From contig JAXDKS010000009.1 in assembly GCA_034666985.1 (NCBI GenBank), positions 7,022 to 71,021 on the forward strand: a stretch of 64,000 nt of DNA, in the 5' to 3' direction. Each line of letters begins with the position of its first letter. Within the stretch, counting starts at the first letter, position 1. Source of the DNA: DATARR01 sp034666985. GTDB taxonomy: Bacteria > Acidobacteriota > Thermoanaerobaculia > Multivoradales > UBA5704. The notes under the pieces were generated by a model. The model had not been told where the DNA came from, made no database searches, and saw only the letters and a list, made by a program, of their open reading frames with translations. Below are positions 1-9,326 of this stretch, piece after piece. Position numbers and translations under genes: made by a program.

Positions 1-52
1 CCTCGGGGCCTATGACGAAGGGTAGCGAAGGGATAGCGCCCTGACCTCCCCT

Positions 53-1723
53 GTGGAGTGGGTGGCCGCGCCCGTGCCGTTGGCCGCCGCCAGCCTGGAG
101 AAGGGAGGGCTGCCCTCCTGGCTGGCCCTGCTGCTGGCCCGCCGGGGCGTCGTCGATGCCGCGGGTGCCGACCGCTTCCTCAAGCCGTCGCTGGACCAGC
201 TTCACGATCCCTTCCTCCTCGCCGGCATGGAGGAGGCCGTCTGCCGGCTGGTGGACGCCCGGAACCGCGGCGAGCGGGTGGCGATCGTGGGCGATTACGA
301 CGTGGACGGCATCTCGGCGACCGCCCAGCTCCTGGCCGTGTTCGCCCGCTGCGGGGTGGAGGCGGTCTCCATCCTGCCGCACCGGCTGCGGGAGGGATAC
401 GGTTTCCAGCCCGTGCACGTGGAGCGGGCCAAGGCGCTGGGGTGCGGATTGATCGTGACCGCCGACTGCGGCAGCTCATCGGCTACCGCGGTGGAGGCGG
501 CGCTGGCCGCGGGGATCGGGGTGGTGATCACGGACCATCATCTGCCGGGGTGCGAGCTGCCGGCGGGGACGCTGCACATCAACCCCCGTCAGGCGCGGTG
601 CACCTATCCGTTCCCCGACCTGGCGGCGGCGGGCCTCGCCCTCAAGCTCTCGCTGGCCCTGGCCGGCCGCTGCGGGAAAGCGGTGGACCCGTCGGTGCTG
701 TTGCGGATCGCCTGCCTGGGCACCATCGCGGACCTCGTGCCGCTGACCGGGGAGAACCGGGTGATCGCGGCGCTCGGTCTCACCGCGCTGGTCGAGACGC
801 GGTCGCACGGGCTCAAGGCGCTGATCCAGCAGTCGGGGATGAAGCCGCCGTTCACGGCCGCGGACATCGGCTTCCGCATCGGGCCACGGATCAACGCCGC
901 GGGGCGGCTCCACGATCCCGAAAGGGCTTTGGAGCTGTTGATGAGCCGCGACGCCGGCCGCTCCCTGGAGCTGGCCCTGGAGCTGGACGGCTGGAACCGC
1001 GAGCGTCAGACCGCGGAGATGCGGGTGGTGGAGGAGGCGCGGCGGCGGTTCGAGGCGCGCTCGCCCCTGCCGCCCATCCTGGTGGAGTGGAGCGCAGACT
1101 GGCACAAGGGGGTGGTGGGGGTGGCGGCGGGACGGGTGGCCAAGGACTTCCACCGTCCCGTGGTGCTGCTGGCGGTGGAGGGGGAGTCGGCCACGGGCTC
1201 GGGCCGCAGCGTGCCGGGGCTGGAGCTGCACGCTTTCCTCGACGGCTGGAAGGAGCGCATGACGCGCTTCGGCGGCCACTCGCAGGCCGTGGGGCTGACG
1301 GTGGAGGTGGCGCGGCTGGAGGAGCTGCGGCGGGAGTGGGAGGAGGGGGGAGCGGCGTGGCCCGGCGAGCTCCTCGCCCGGCGCTACGAGTACGAGCTCC
1401 ATCTGCAACCGCGCGAGGTCTCGGCAGCGCTCCTGGCGCAGCTCGCCGCGCTGGAGCCGTTCGGCCAGGGCAATGCCCGGCCGCTGGTGCGCACGGGTCC
1501 GCTGCGGCTCCAGGGCGAGCCGCGGCTGTTCGGCAACGGCCACCTCTCGGCGCGGGCCCGCGCCGAGGACGGCGCAGCGGTGGAGATGGTGGGGTGGCGC
1601 TGGCAGGAGAGGGTGGGAAGTCTGCGCGGCAGCTTCGAGGTTCTGGCCTGCGTCGAGCACGACGCCTACCGGGGAGGTCCGGTGCTGCGCCTCGTCGATT
1701 CAAGACCGGCGAGGCCGGCGTGA
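53..1723 (+). CDS. recJ: Single-stranded-DNA-specific 5'-3' exonuclease RecJ
   Basis: This 556-residue protein has the DHH phosphoesterase layout of RecJ, which degrades single-stranded DNA 5' to 3' in recombination and mismatch repair. Motif I, DYDVDG, lies at residues 81-86 and the DHH triad at 161-163. The DHHA1 part includes a glycine-rich GSGRSVPG segment followed by the RFGGHSQAVG motif, and a C-terminal OB-like part follows. Length agrees with the family (about 560-580). The GTG start gives MEWVAAP, like the usual RecJ beginning, but no clear ribosome site precedes it. A 35-base gap separates it from the next gene. Confidence 0.95.
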   Translation: MEWVAAPVPLAAASLEKGGLPSWLALLLARRGVVDAAGADRFLKPSLDQLHDPFLLAGMEEAVCRLVDARNRGERVAIVGDYDVDGISATAQLLAVFARCGVEAVSILPHRLREGYGFQPVHVERAKALGCGLIVTADCGSSSATAVEAALAAGIGVVITDHHLPGCELPAGTLHINPRQARCTYPFPDLAAAGLALKLSLALAGRCGKAVDPSVLLRIACLGTIADLVPLTGENRVIAALGLTALVETRSHGLKALIQQSGMKPPFTAADIGFRIGPRINAAGRLHDPERALELLMSRDAGRSLELALELDGWNRERQTAEMRVVEEARRRFEARSPLPPILVEWSADWHKGVVGVAAGRVAKDFHRPVVLLAVEGESATGSGRSVPGLELHAFLDGWKERMTRFGGHSQAVGLTVEVARLEELRREWEEGGAAWPGELLARRYEYELHLQPREVSAALLAQLAALEPFGQGNARPLVRTGPLRLQGEPRLFGNGHLSARARAEDGAAVEMVGWRWQERVGSLRGSFEVLACVEHDAYRGGPVLRLVDSRPARPA

Positions 1724-1743
1724 GAAATCCGGTCTCGACCCCA

Positions 1744-1749
1744 TAGAAT
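1744..1749 (+). promoter_or_regulatory. Putative -10 box for the lptC-lptA fusion
   Basis: TAGAAT stands nine bases before the ATG at 1759. A start of transcription about seven bases downstream would leave a leader of only two or three bases. No convincing -35 box was seen 17 bases upstream. Confidence 0.35.
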
Positions 1750-1758
1750 GCCCTGGTC

Positions 1759-3924
1759 ATGGTGCGTAAAGCCAAATCGTCCGTAGCGGGACTGCGCAAG
1801 CTGATCCTCGTCGCCGTCGCCCTGATCGTGGTGGCGGTGGGCGCGCTGTTCCTGTTCGGACGGGCGGGCCAGCGCCGGGAGAAGCCGCCGTCGCTGGACG
1901 AGAAGGATTCGCAGGGCGGCAAGGGGATGTCTCTCATCGGCGAGGACTTCGATTACACCTTCACGGAGCGGGAGAAGCCGCTCTTCCGCATCCGCGGCAC
2001 CAGCATCAAGGCGGACCGCGAGGGCACCCTCTATCTGGAGAACGTGGCCGTCACCCTCTACGACAAGCAAGGGCGGGTGTTCCACGTCGAGAGCAAGAAC
2101 GCCAGCTTCAACCGCGAGTCGAACGAGGGCAAGCTCAACGGCGAGGTGTTCCTCAAGGGACCGGACGAGCTGGAGCTGCGCACCGACCACCTCGACCTGC
2201 AGGACAAAGGCAACGTGGTGGTGAGCCAGGGCGCGGTGGACATCCGCTACCTGGGCAGATACATCATCAAGGCCGGCCGCATGCGGATCGACATGGGCGA
2301 GGAGCTGTATCAGCTCCAGGGCGGGGCGGATCTCAAGAGCATCCCCGGCATCGAGCCGCCCGTGCAGCTCACGGCCCAGCGCTTCGTCTACGAGCGGGCC
2401 AAGCGCTGGCTGCGGATCGAGGGGGGAGCCAACCTCCGGCGGGGAGCGGACTGGATGGCCGCCCAGCGGGTCTACTCCAACGTCAACGCGGACGAGAGCG
2501 GCCTCGCCTTCGTGCACGCGCAGTGGGAGGTCCACGGCGAGACGCGGGCCGCCCTCCAGGCCGCGGCCGGCCCGGCGGCCCCCGAACGGACGCGGGTGCG
2601 CTTCAGCGGCAAGGCGCTCGCCGTCGTCCTCGAGCCCCAGGGCAAAGAGCCCCGCCACGTGGAGCTGGAGGCGCCGGGCGAGGGACGCGCGACGATGGAG
2701 GCCCTCGGTCCCGGCGTAGTGCGCACCCTGACGGCCAAGCGGCACATCGAGGGGACGCTGGAGAACGGCGTGCTCAACAATGCCCAGGCCTTCGGCAGTG
2801 TCGAGATCCAGGAGAACGCCCACCTGCCGGGCAAGCCGGCCACCCAGCGCCAGGCCAACGGCCAGACGGCCAACGCCGGCTTCCGCCCCGACGGCCAGCT
2901 CGCCACTGTGGAGCTCAACAACAACGTCGTCTATCGCGACGTCAGCGGCAGCGGGGGTGGCGTAACCGCCACCGGCAACCGCGGCACCCTCGACATGGAC
3001 CAGGGGCGGGGCGAGTTCTTCGGCACTCCGGTGACGGTGACCAGCGACCGCGGCACTCTGGAGGCGCCGCACATGGTCTACAACACCGACAACCAGATCG
3101 TCAGCGCCCGCGACGGCGTCAAGGCCAGGCTCCAGAAGGTGGAGGAGACGGCGCTCGCCGGCACCCCCCTGTCGAAGGGCGAGGGGCCGGTCAACGTGGT
3201 GTCGCAGGAGGCTTTCTGGCGCCAGCAGCCGTCGTCGTTCGTCTTCCGCGGCGACGTCCGCGCCTGGCGGGGGGACAACGTCCTCCTCGCCCCCGAGCTG
3301 CGGGGCGACAAGGCCGCGGATCAGCTCAACGCCACCGGCGGCGTCAAGACCATCTGGTATCCCACCGAGGAGCAGAGCACCCAGACCCCGGGCAAGGCGC
3401 CCGCGGCAACCGCGATAAAGCCCGCGGCAACGCCCGCGACAGGACCTGCGGCAGGACCCGCGCAGCGCAATCCCATCCAGGTCGTGTCCAGCGAGATGAG
3501 CTTCCAGCAGAAGGCGGGCGTGCTGATCTACACCGGCAACGTGCGCGTGGACCAGGAGGGCAAGACCCTGGCCTGCCAGAAGCTGCAGGTGGACCTCGAC
3601 GACAAGAAGCAGGCCAAGTCCATGGTCTGCACCGGTGACACGAAGCTCAACGATCCGCAGGCCGGCCGCACCATCACCGGCCAGCGCGCCGTCTATCATG
3701 TGGCCGACAAGCAGATCGAGGTGTTCGGCGATCCGGTGACGATGAAGGACAAGGACGGCAACCAGATCCGCGGCAAGCGCGCGATCTACGCCATGGACAC
3801 GGGCAAGGTGGAAGTGAAGGGCAAGGACGAGACGGCGCCGGCGGTGACCCCGACTCTGGCTCCGGCGCCGGCTCCGACTCCAGCCTCCACTCCGGCGGCG
3901 GCGCACCCTGGGAGCGGTGGATGA
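1759..3924 (+). CDS. LptC-LptA fusion: membrane-anchored periplasmic LPS-transport protein
   Basis: The protein has 721 residues, whereas separate LptC and LptA are each about 180-200. Residues 12-36 form an N-terminal membrane anchor. About 50-200 resembles LptC (YTFTEREKPLFRIRG, then beta-rich repeats). The middle (about 330-470) and the part from about 570 to 690 look like OstA/LptA jellyroll units, the latter with SSEMSFQQKAGVLIYTGNV and TGQRAVYHVADKQIEVFG. A Pro/Ala-rich linker near 545-565 divides them and the tail is Pro/Ala-rich. The predicted role is to carry LPS across the periplasm as a covalent bridge from the LptB2FG complex. The stop overlaps the lptB start (ATGA). The number of jellyroll units is inferred. 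Confidence 0.85.
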   Translation: MVRKAKSSVAGLRKLILVAVALIVVAVGALFLFGRAGQRREKPPSLDEKDSQGGKGMSLIGEDFDYTFTEREKPLFRIRGTSIKADREGTLYLENVAVTLYDKQGRVFHVESKNASFNRESNEGKLNGEVFLKGPDELELRTDHLDLQDKGNVVVSQGAVDIRYLGRYIIKAGRMRIDMGEELYQLQGGADLKSIPGIEPPVQLTAQRFVYERAKRWLRIEGGANLRRGADWMAAQRVYSNVNADESGLAFVHAQWEVHGETRAALQAAAGPAAPERTRVRFSGKALAVVLEPQGKEPRHVELEAPGEGRATMEALGPGVVRTLTAKRHIEGTLENGVLNNAQAFGSVEIQENAHLPGKPATQRQANGQTANAGFRPDGQLATVELNNNVVYRDVSGSGGGVTATGNRGTLDMDQGRGEFFGTPVTVTSDRGTLEAPHMVYNTDNQIVSARDGVKARLQKVEETALAGTPLSKGEGPVNVVSQEAFWRQQPSSFVFRGDVRAWRGDNVLLAPELRGDKAADQLNATGGVKTIWYPTEEQSTQTPGKAPAATAIKPAATPATGPAAGPAQRNPIQVVSSEMSFQQKAGVLIYTGNVRVDQEGKTLACQKLQVDLDDKKQAKSMVCTGDTKLNDPQAGRTITGQRAVYHVADKQIEVFGDPVTMKDKDGNQIRGKRAIYAMDTGKVEVKGKDETAPAVTPTLAPAPAPTPASTPAAAHPGSGG

Positions 3925-4676
3925 GAGACGATCGAGACGAGCGCGAGGAGGAAGCCCAGACGCTGTCCACGCGCAACCTGCGCAAGGTCTATCGCGGGCG
4001 GGCGGTGGTGCAGGACGTCTCGATCGAGGTCGGCCCCGGCGAGATCGTGGGCCTGTTGGGGCCCAACGGCGCCGGCAAGACGACCACCTTCTACATGGTG
4101 GTGGGTCTGACCCCTCCCGACTCCGGCACCGTGATCCTGGGCGAGGAGGACATCACCGAGCTACCCATGTACCTGCGGGCGCAGCGGGGGATCAGCTATC
4201 TCCCCCAGGAGCCCTCGGTGTTCCGCCGCCTGTCGGTGGAGGACAACCTGCGGGCCATCTTCGAGACCCTCGACCTCTCCCACGCCGAGCAGGAGCGGCG
4301 CATCGACCAGCTCATCACCGACCTTGGGCTGGTCAAGGTGAGGAAGACCAAGGGGGCCCTGCTGTCGGGCGGCGAGCGGCGGCGGGTGGAGATTGCCCGC
4401 GCGCTGGTCATCAACCCGTGGTATATCCTTCTCGACGAGCCGTTCGCGGGGATCGACCCGATCGCCGTGCTCGACATCCAGGGCATCGTCCGGCATCTGA
4501 AGTCGATGGGTATCGGGATCCTCATCACCGACCATAACGTGCGGGAAACATTGAAAATAACGGACCGGGCCTATATCATCAACAACGGGGAGATCCTGCG
4601 CTCCGGCACTCCGCTGGAGCTTTCCACCGATCCGCAGGTCCGAAAGATCTATCTCGGAGAAGACTTCACTCTCTAG
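3921..4676 (+). CDS. lptB: LPS export ABC transporter ATP-binding protein LptB
   Basis: A 251-residue ABC ATPase with Walker A GPNGAGKT (47-54), signature LSGGE (148-152) and Walker B LLDEP (170-174), followed by the switch His in ITDHN. Two copies power LPS extraction by LptF/LptG from the cytoplasmic face. It is translationally coupled to the lptC-lptA fusion by an ATGA overlap and is followed by rpoN after 15 bases, the classic lpt-rpoN order. Length is slightly above the usual 240 because of a charged N-terminal extension of about 15 residues. Confidence 0.96.
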   Translation: MRDDRDEREEEAQTLSTRNLRKVYRGRAVVQDVSIEVGPGEIVGLLGPNGAGKTTTFYMVVGLTPPDSGTVILGEEDITELPMYLRAQRGISYLPQEPSVFRRLSVEDNLRAIFETLDLSHAEQERRIDQLITDLGLVKVRKTKGALLSGGERRRVEIARALVINPWYILLDEPFAGIDPIAVLDIQGIVRHLKSMGIGILITDHNVRETLKITDRAYIINNGEILRSGTPLELSTDPQVRKIYLGEDFTL

Positions 4677-4691
4677 GGAACTGGTTCCTGA

Positions 4692-6146
4692 ATGGCGTTA
4701 GAGCAAAAACTTTCCCTGAAGCTGTCACAGAAGCTGGTGATGACGCCTTCGCTGCAGCAGGCGATCAAGCTGCTGCAGATGACGCGCATGGAGCTCGATA
4801 CGCTCCTCACCCAGGAGCTGGTGGAGAACCCGGTGCTCGAAGAGTCCGCGGAGGCGGAGAGCGCCGAAGAGGAGGCGCCGCGCGAGGAGCCGGCGCCGGA
4901 GCCGCCCACCAACGGCGATCTCGACCACACCCAGTCGATGGAGAACATCGACCTCGACGCCTACTTCGGCGACTACTGGGAGGGCTCCGGCACCTCGTCG
5001 ATGATGGAGGAGCGCGACGAGCCTCCGATCGAGAATAGCCTCAGCCGTGAGCCCGACCTCTACGACCACCTCCTCTGGCAGCTCCACATGGCGGAGATCG
5101 CGCCGCGCCAGCGGGAGATCGCCGAGCTGATCATCGGCAACCTCGATCCCGACGGCTTCCTGGTGGCCACCCCCGAGGAGATCGTGGCCATGGGCGACCA
5201 GACCGGGGAGGACTACTCCCTGGCGGAGGTGGAGGAGGCGCTCGCCATCATCCGCAGCTTCGACCCGCCCGGCATCGCCTGCGGCAACCTCCAGGAGAGC
5301 CTGCTGCTGCAGATGGACCTCAAGGGAGTGCCGGCCGACGCGCTCGCCCGGCGCATGATCTTCGAGGCCTGGGACCTCTTCCTGCGCCGGCAGTTCCCGG
5401 CCGTGGCCAAGAAGCTCGGGGTCGAGCTCGCGGAGCTGGAGGAGGAGGTCGAGCTGGTGCGCACGCTCGAGACCCATCCCGGCCGCCAGTTCAGCACCGA
5501 CCGTCCGCACTACATCGAGCCCGACGTCTTCGTCCGCCGGGTGGGCGACGAGTACGTCATCCAGCTCAACGACGACGGCCTCCCCCGGCTGCGCGTCAGC
5601 CGCGCCTACCGCCGGATGTTGCAGACCATGCGCAGCGAGGGGCGGCAGAACGAGGCGCAACAATTCATCAAAGACAAGATTCGTTCGGCCGTCTGGCTGA
5701 TCAAGAGCCTCGACCAGCGCCAGCGCACGATCTACAAGGTGGCGGCGTCGATCGTCCGCCAGCAGAACGAGTTCCTGGACAAGGGCATCGAGCACCTGCG
5801 GCCCATGGTGCTGCGCGACGTGGCCGAGGACATCGGCATGCACGAGTCGACGGTGAGCCGGGTGGTCTCCAACAAGTACATCCACACCCACCGCGGCCTG
5901 TTCCCGATGAAGTTCTTCTTCCACAGCGGCATCGACCGGGAGTACGGCGACAACATCTCCTCGCTGACGGTCAAGCGCAAGATCGAGCAGCTCATCCAGG
6001 CCGAGGACCCCAAGCGACCGCTGTCCGACAGCGAGCTGATGCGGATCCTCAACCGGGAGGGGATCCAGATCGCCCGCCGCACCGTGGCGAAGTACCGCGA
6101 CGAGCTGAGCATCCCCTCGTCCACGGACCGGAAGCAGATCTTCTGA
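4692..6146 (+). CDS. rpoN: RNA polymerase sigma-54 factor RpoN
   Basis: 484 residues in the RpoN order. A glutamine-rich region I opens the protein (LSLKLSQKLVMTPSLQQAIKLLQ). An acidic region II follows, then the core-binding domain, the central helix-turn-helix (about residues 375-400) and the RpoN box ARRTVAKYR near the C terminus, which reads the -24 element. It needs enhancer-binding ATPases to open promoters; none is encoded in this window. The hpf gene usually found between rpoN and ptsN is absent here. A near-perfect sigma-54 promoter lies at 41427. Confidence 0.96.
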   Translation: MALEQKLSLKLSQKLVMTPSLQQAIKLLQMTRMELDTLLTQELVENPVLEESAEAESAEEEAPREEPAPEPPTNGDLDHTQSMENIDLDAYFGDYWEGSGTSSMMEERDEPPIENSLSREPDLYDHLLWQLHMAEIAPRQREIAELIIGNLDPDGFLVATPEEIVAMGDQTGEDYSLAEVEEALAIIRSFDPPGIACGNLQESLLLQMDLKGVPADALARRMIFEAWDLFLRRQFPAVAKKLGVELAELEEEVELVRTLETHPGRQFSTDRPHYIEPDVFVRRVGDEYVIQLNDDGLPRLRVSRAYRRMLQTMRSEGRQNEAQQFIKDKIRSAVWLIKSLDQRQRTIYKVAASIVRQQNEFLDKGIEHLRPMVLRDVAEDIGMHESTVSRVVSNKYIHTHRGLFPMKFFFHSGIDREYGDNISSLTVKRKIEQLIQAEDPKRPLSDSELMRILNREGIQIARRTVAKYRDELSIPSSTDRKQIF

Positions 6147-6186
6147 GCGCGGGGCTTCTGAGTGCGGGAATAATGGGAGGCTCAGG

Positions 6187-6642
6187 GTGCGCCTCGGGTC
6201 GCTGACTCGGCCGGATCTGATCTTCCCCGGCCTCCCGGGCACCGACCGCGCCGCGGTGCTGCACGCCTTCGCGGAGCGCATCGCCGGCCGCGGACTGGTG
6301 GCCAACGCCGTCGATCTGTATCAGAAGCTGCTGGAGCGCGAGCAGCTCGGCTCGACGGGGATCGGCGGCGGGATCGCCATCCCGCACTGCAAGCTGCAGG
6401 GGCTGGAGTCAGGGGTGGTGGCGGTCGGCATGGTGCCGCAGGGGGTGGACTACGGAGCCGTGGACGGGCAGCCGGTTCGCCTCTTCTTCCTGGTCGTCTC
6501 GCCCAGCGGCTCGCCGGCCGAGCACCTGCAGGCTCTGGCGGCCATCTCGCGCTGGATCAAGACGGACCGGCGGGCGGAGCGGCTTCTGGAGCTGCGCGAC
6601 CCGGCCGCGATCTATGACTTCCTGCGCGACGAGGGAGGTTGA
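6187..6642 (+). CDS. ptsN: PTS EIIA protein of the fructose/nitrogen type (PtsN-like)
   Basis: A stand-alone EIIA domain of 151 residues. The phosphoacceptor is His67 in GGGIAIPHCKL, matching the IPH motif of PtsN. It would take phosphate from HPr and act as a regulator rather than as a transporter part, since no EIIB or EIIC is nearby. The GTG start is chosen because a GGGAGG ribosome site lies about seven bases upstream. It is separated from rpoN by 40 bases and precedes hprK. Confidence 0.88.
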   Translation: MRLGSLTRPDLIFPGLPGTDRAAVLHAFAERIAGRGLVANAVDLYQKLLEREQLGSTGIGGGIAIPHCKLQGLESGVVAVGMVPQGVDYGAVDGQPVRLFFLVVSPSGSPAEHLQALAAISRWIKTDRRAERLLELRDPAAIYDFLRDEGG

Positions 6643-6648
6643 GGGGCG

Positions 6649-7617
6649 ATGGAATACGGGCAGATCGACAGCACGGTGCAGGTGGCTGAGTTGCTGGGCG
6701 AGGAGCTCGCCTATCTGCACCTCTGCGTGCTCTCGGGCGAGAAGCACCTCGACAACCCGATCACCCATCCGCGGGTGCAGAAGCCCGGGCTCGCCTTCGC
6801 CGGGTACTATCCCTACATCAAGCCCGGCCGCGTCCAGATCATCGGCGAGAGCGAGACCGAGTACCTGAAGACCCTGGGCGAGGAGGAGCGCCAGCAGCGG
6901 CTGGACCAGATCACGTCGCTGCCCATCCCCGTGTTCATCATCACCAAGGGGATCGACCCCCTGCCCGGGTTCCTCTCGCTGTGCCAGAGCCGCGAGGTGC
7001 CGGTCCTCTCCTCGCCCGCCCTCTCTTCGGCGGTGATCAAGGGGGTCAGCTACTTCCTCGAAGACCACCTCGTCCCCTCGACCTCGCTGCACGGCGTGCT
7101 GCTGGAGATCTACGGCCTCGGCGTGCTGCTCATCGGCGAGAGCGGGGTGGGAAAGAGCGAGTCGGCCCTCGACCTGATCACCCGCGGCCACAGCCTGGTG
7201 GCGGACGACAAGGTGATGGCCAAGCGCTACCCCAACGGCGAGCTGGTGGGCTACAGCGAGGGGCCCCTGCGGCACCATATGGAGCTGAGGGGGATTGGCA
7301 TCATCAACGTTCAGGACCTCTTCGGCCTCGCCTCCGTGCGCGAACGGACGACCATCGACCTGGTCGTCGAGCTGGAGCACTGGCGCGACGGCCAGGCCTA
7401 CGACCGGCTGGGGCTCGACGAGTCGCTGTACCACATCCTGGAGACGCCGTGCCCGTACATCCGCATGCCGGTGGCGCTGGGGCGCAACATCAGCATCCTG
7501 GTGGAGATCGCGGCGCGCAATCACGTGCTGAAGCTCCAGGGCCACCACTCGGCCCGAGAGTTCGCGCGCAAACTCGAGGCCCAGCTTGAGCGAACCCGGA
7601 AAACTCCCACCCGGTAA
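6649..7617 (+). CDS. hprK: HPr kinase/phosphorylase HprK
   Basis: 322 residues. The N-terminal half is the HprK N domain. The C-terminal kinase half has the P-loop GESGVGKS (163-170), Asp residues in VADDKV and the family signature MELRGIGIINV. It phosphorylates or dephosphorylates Ser46 of HPr according to energy state. HPr in this operon does carry Ser46. A GAGGGG ribosome site lies just before the ATG, and the 3' end overlaps rapZ by 32 bases. Confidence 0.95.
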   Translation: MEYGQIDSTVQVAELLGEELAYLHLCVLSGEKHLDNPITHPRVQKPGLAFAGYYPYIKPGRVQIIGESETEYLKTLGEEERQQRLDQITSLPIPVFIITKGIDPLPGFLSLCQSREVPVLSSPALSSAVIKGVSYFLEDHLVPSTSLHGVLLEIYGLGVLLIGESGVGKSESALDLITRGHSLVADDKVMAKRYPNGELVGYSEGPLRHHMELRGIGIINVQDLFGLASVRERTTIDLVVELEHWRDGQAYDRLGLDESLYHILETPCPYIRMPVALGRNISILVEIAARNHVLKLQGHHSAREFARKLEAQLERTRKTPTR

Positions 7618-8482
7618 GGCCCGGCTCGCCGTCATCACCGGCCTCTCGGGCTCCGGCAAGAGCATCGTCGCCAAGTGCTTCGAGGACCTGTCGTACTACA
7701 CGGTCGACAACCTTCCCCTGCCGCTGCTGCGCAGCTTCCTCGACAATCCCCTGGAGCTGGTGCCCGGCCACGACCGCATCGCCGTGGTCACCGACGTGCG
7801 GGCCCCCGGTTTTGCGGAAGAATTCCCGCGCCTCTTCGCCGAGATCGACCGCGAGCGGATCGAGCCCACCCTGCTCTTCCTCGAGGCCTCGGACGAGGTG
7901 CTGGTGCGGCGTTTCTCCGAGACCCGCCGGCCCCACCCGCTGGCTCCGGACCGCCACGTGGTCGAGGGCATCCAGCGCGAGCGGGAGGTGCTCGCCGAGC
8001 TGCGGGCGCGGGCGGACATGGTCTTCGACACCAGCGAATGGTCGATCCACGAGATCCGCAGCCAGGTCTACCGCGACTTCGCCAGCGGCCCCAGCGAGGA
8101 GCCGGGGATGGTGGTGTCGCTGGTGAGCTTCGGCTTCAAGCACGGCATCCCCCAGGGCACCGACCTGATGTTCGACGTCCGCTTCCTGCCCAATCCCCAC
8201 TTCGTCCCGGGGCTGCGCCAGCACACCGGCCAGGATCCCGAGGTGCTCGACTACCTGGAGCGGCAGCCGGATTTCCAGGAACTGGTGATACGGTTGACCG
8301 ACCTTCTGGCGTACCTCCTGCCGCGGTACCGGCGCGAGAACCGGAGCTACCTCTCGGTCGCCATCGGCTGCACGGGCGGCCGGCACCGGTCGGTGGCCAT
8401 CGCCGAGCGGCTGAAGAGGGCCCTCGACGAGCAGGGGTGGCCGGCGCGGGCGATCCACCGCGACATCGCGCGCCAGGCTTGA
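7586..8482 (+). CDS. rapZ: RapZ-like nucleotide-binding protein (RNase adapter family)
   Basis: 298 residues with a P-loop GLSGSGKS (19-26), a Walker B-like VVTDVRAPGF segment, and the conserved C-terminal domain with GCTGGRHRSVAIAE. In Escherichia coli RapZ guides RNase E to a small RNA controlling amino-sugar synthesis; in other phyla the role is less clear. The TTG start lies inside hprK and overlaps it by 32 bases. This is the only in-frame start that keeps the P-loop at the usual distance, and it implies translational coupling. Confidence 0.9.
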   Translation: MSEPGKLPPGKARLAVITGLSGSGKSIVAKCFEDLSYYTVDNLPLPLLRSFLDNPLELVPGHDRIAVVTDVRAPGFAEEFPRLFAEIDRERIEPTLLFLEASDEVLVRRFSETRRPHPLAPDRHVVEGIQREREVLAELRARADMVFDTSEWSIHEIRSQVYRDFASGPSEEPGMVVSLVSFGFKHGIPQGTDLMFDVRFLPNPHFVPGLRQHTGQDPEVLDYLERQPDFQELVIRLTDLLAYLLPRYRRENRSYLSVAIGCTGGRHRSVAIAERLKRALDEQGWPARAIHRDIARQA

Positions 8483-8572
8483 CGGGAGCGCCCGGAGGCA
8501 GCGGAATCGGCGGGGGAGACGGCACGTTATCGGATTGAGCGGATTGGACTGAACCGCGCGCGACGTTCGACG

Positions 8573-9025
8573 ATGATCGGCAAACTGATCCTGACCCATG
8601 GCGGGCTGGCGCGAGAGCTGCTGGCCGCGGCCAACGTGATCTCCGGCCAGCTCACGGGCTTCGAGGCCCTCTCGCTCGACTGGAGCGACGGCTTCGACGA
8701 CGCCCGCGCCAAGGTCGGCGCGGTGCTCGAACGGCTCGACCAGGGCCAGGGGGTGCTGATCCTCACCGACATGTACGGCGGGACTCCCTGCAACATCGCC
8801 ATGACCTTCTACCAGGGAGGGAAGTTCGAGGTGCTGACCGGCGTCAACCTCCCCATGGTCCTGCGCCTGGCCTGCCAGGTGGACGGGGAGGAGGGGACCG
8901 TCTCCGACCTCGCCCGCCGTCTCCAGATCAAGGGGCAGAAGAGCGTCTGCCTGGCGGGGGACCTGGTCCAGAATCGGAGGTGTACGCCGGTTTCCCCGGA
9001 GACGGCGGAGACGAAGAAGACATGA
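8573..9025 (+). CDS. PTS EIIA component, mannose family (single domain)
   Basis: 150 residues resembling the EIIA domain of ManX. The start MIGKLILTHGG places the phosphoacceptor at His9, and the conserved DMYGGTPCN motif is present. The protein ends after the EIIA domain with a short tail, so no EIIB is attached and no EIIC/EIID genes are near. It is probably a regulatory phosphoacceptor. A 90-base gap follows rapZ. The stop overlaps the ptsH start in the form ATGA. Confidence 0.9.
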   Translation: MIGKLILTHGGLARELLAAANVISGQLTGFEALSLDWSDGFDDARAKVGAVLERLDQGQGVLILTDMYGGTPCNIAMTFYQGGKFEVLTGVNLPMVLRLACQVDGEEGTVSDLARRLQIKGQKSVCLAGDLVQNRRCTPVSPETAETKKT

Positions 9026-9291
9026 TCGAGCGTGCGACCGAGATCGTGAACCGCCTCGGCCTGCACGCGCGCGCGGCCGCCAAGCTGGTGCACATGGCGG
9101 GCGGCTTCCAGAGCCGGGTGACGGTGGAGAAGGACGGCGAGGAGGTCGACGCCAAGAGCATCCTGGGCATCCTGCTGCTGGCCGCCGGCCAGGGGAGCCG
9201 GGTGACCGTCCGCTGCGACGGCCAGGACGAAGAGGACGCGATGCGGGCCGTGACCACGCTGATCGCCAACCGCTTTGACGAAGAGAGCTGA
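9022..9291 (+). CDS. ptsH: Phosphocarrier protein HPr
   Basis: 89 residues. His15 in NRLGLHARAA is the EI-dependent phosphorylation site, and Ser46 in DAKSILGILLL is the HprK site; both sit at canonical positions. The ATG at 9022 is preferred over a GTG 42 bases upstream because it gives the standard HPr N terminus and couples to the EIIA stop by ATGA. HPr would pass phosphate from EI to PtsN and to the EIIA-Man protein. Confidence 0.95.
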   Translation: MIERATEIVNRLGLHARAAAKLVHMAGGFQSRVTVEKDGEEVDAKSILGILLLAAGQGSRVTVRCDGQDEEDAMRAVTTLIANRFDEES

Positions 9292-9326
9292 CGAAGAGAG
9301 CTGACGAGGAAGCCGGAGGACATTTG

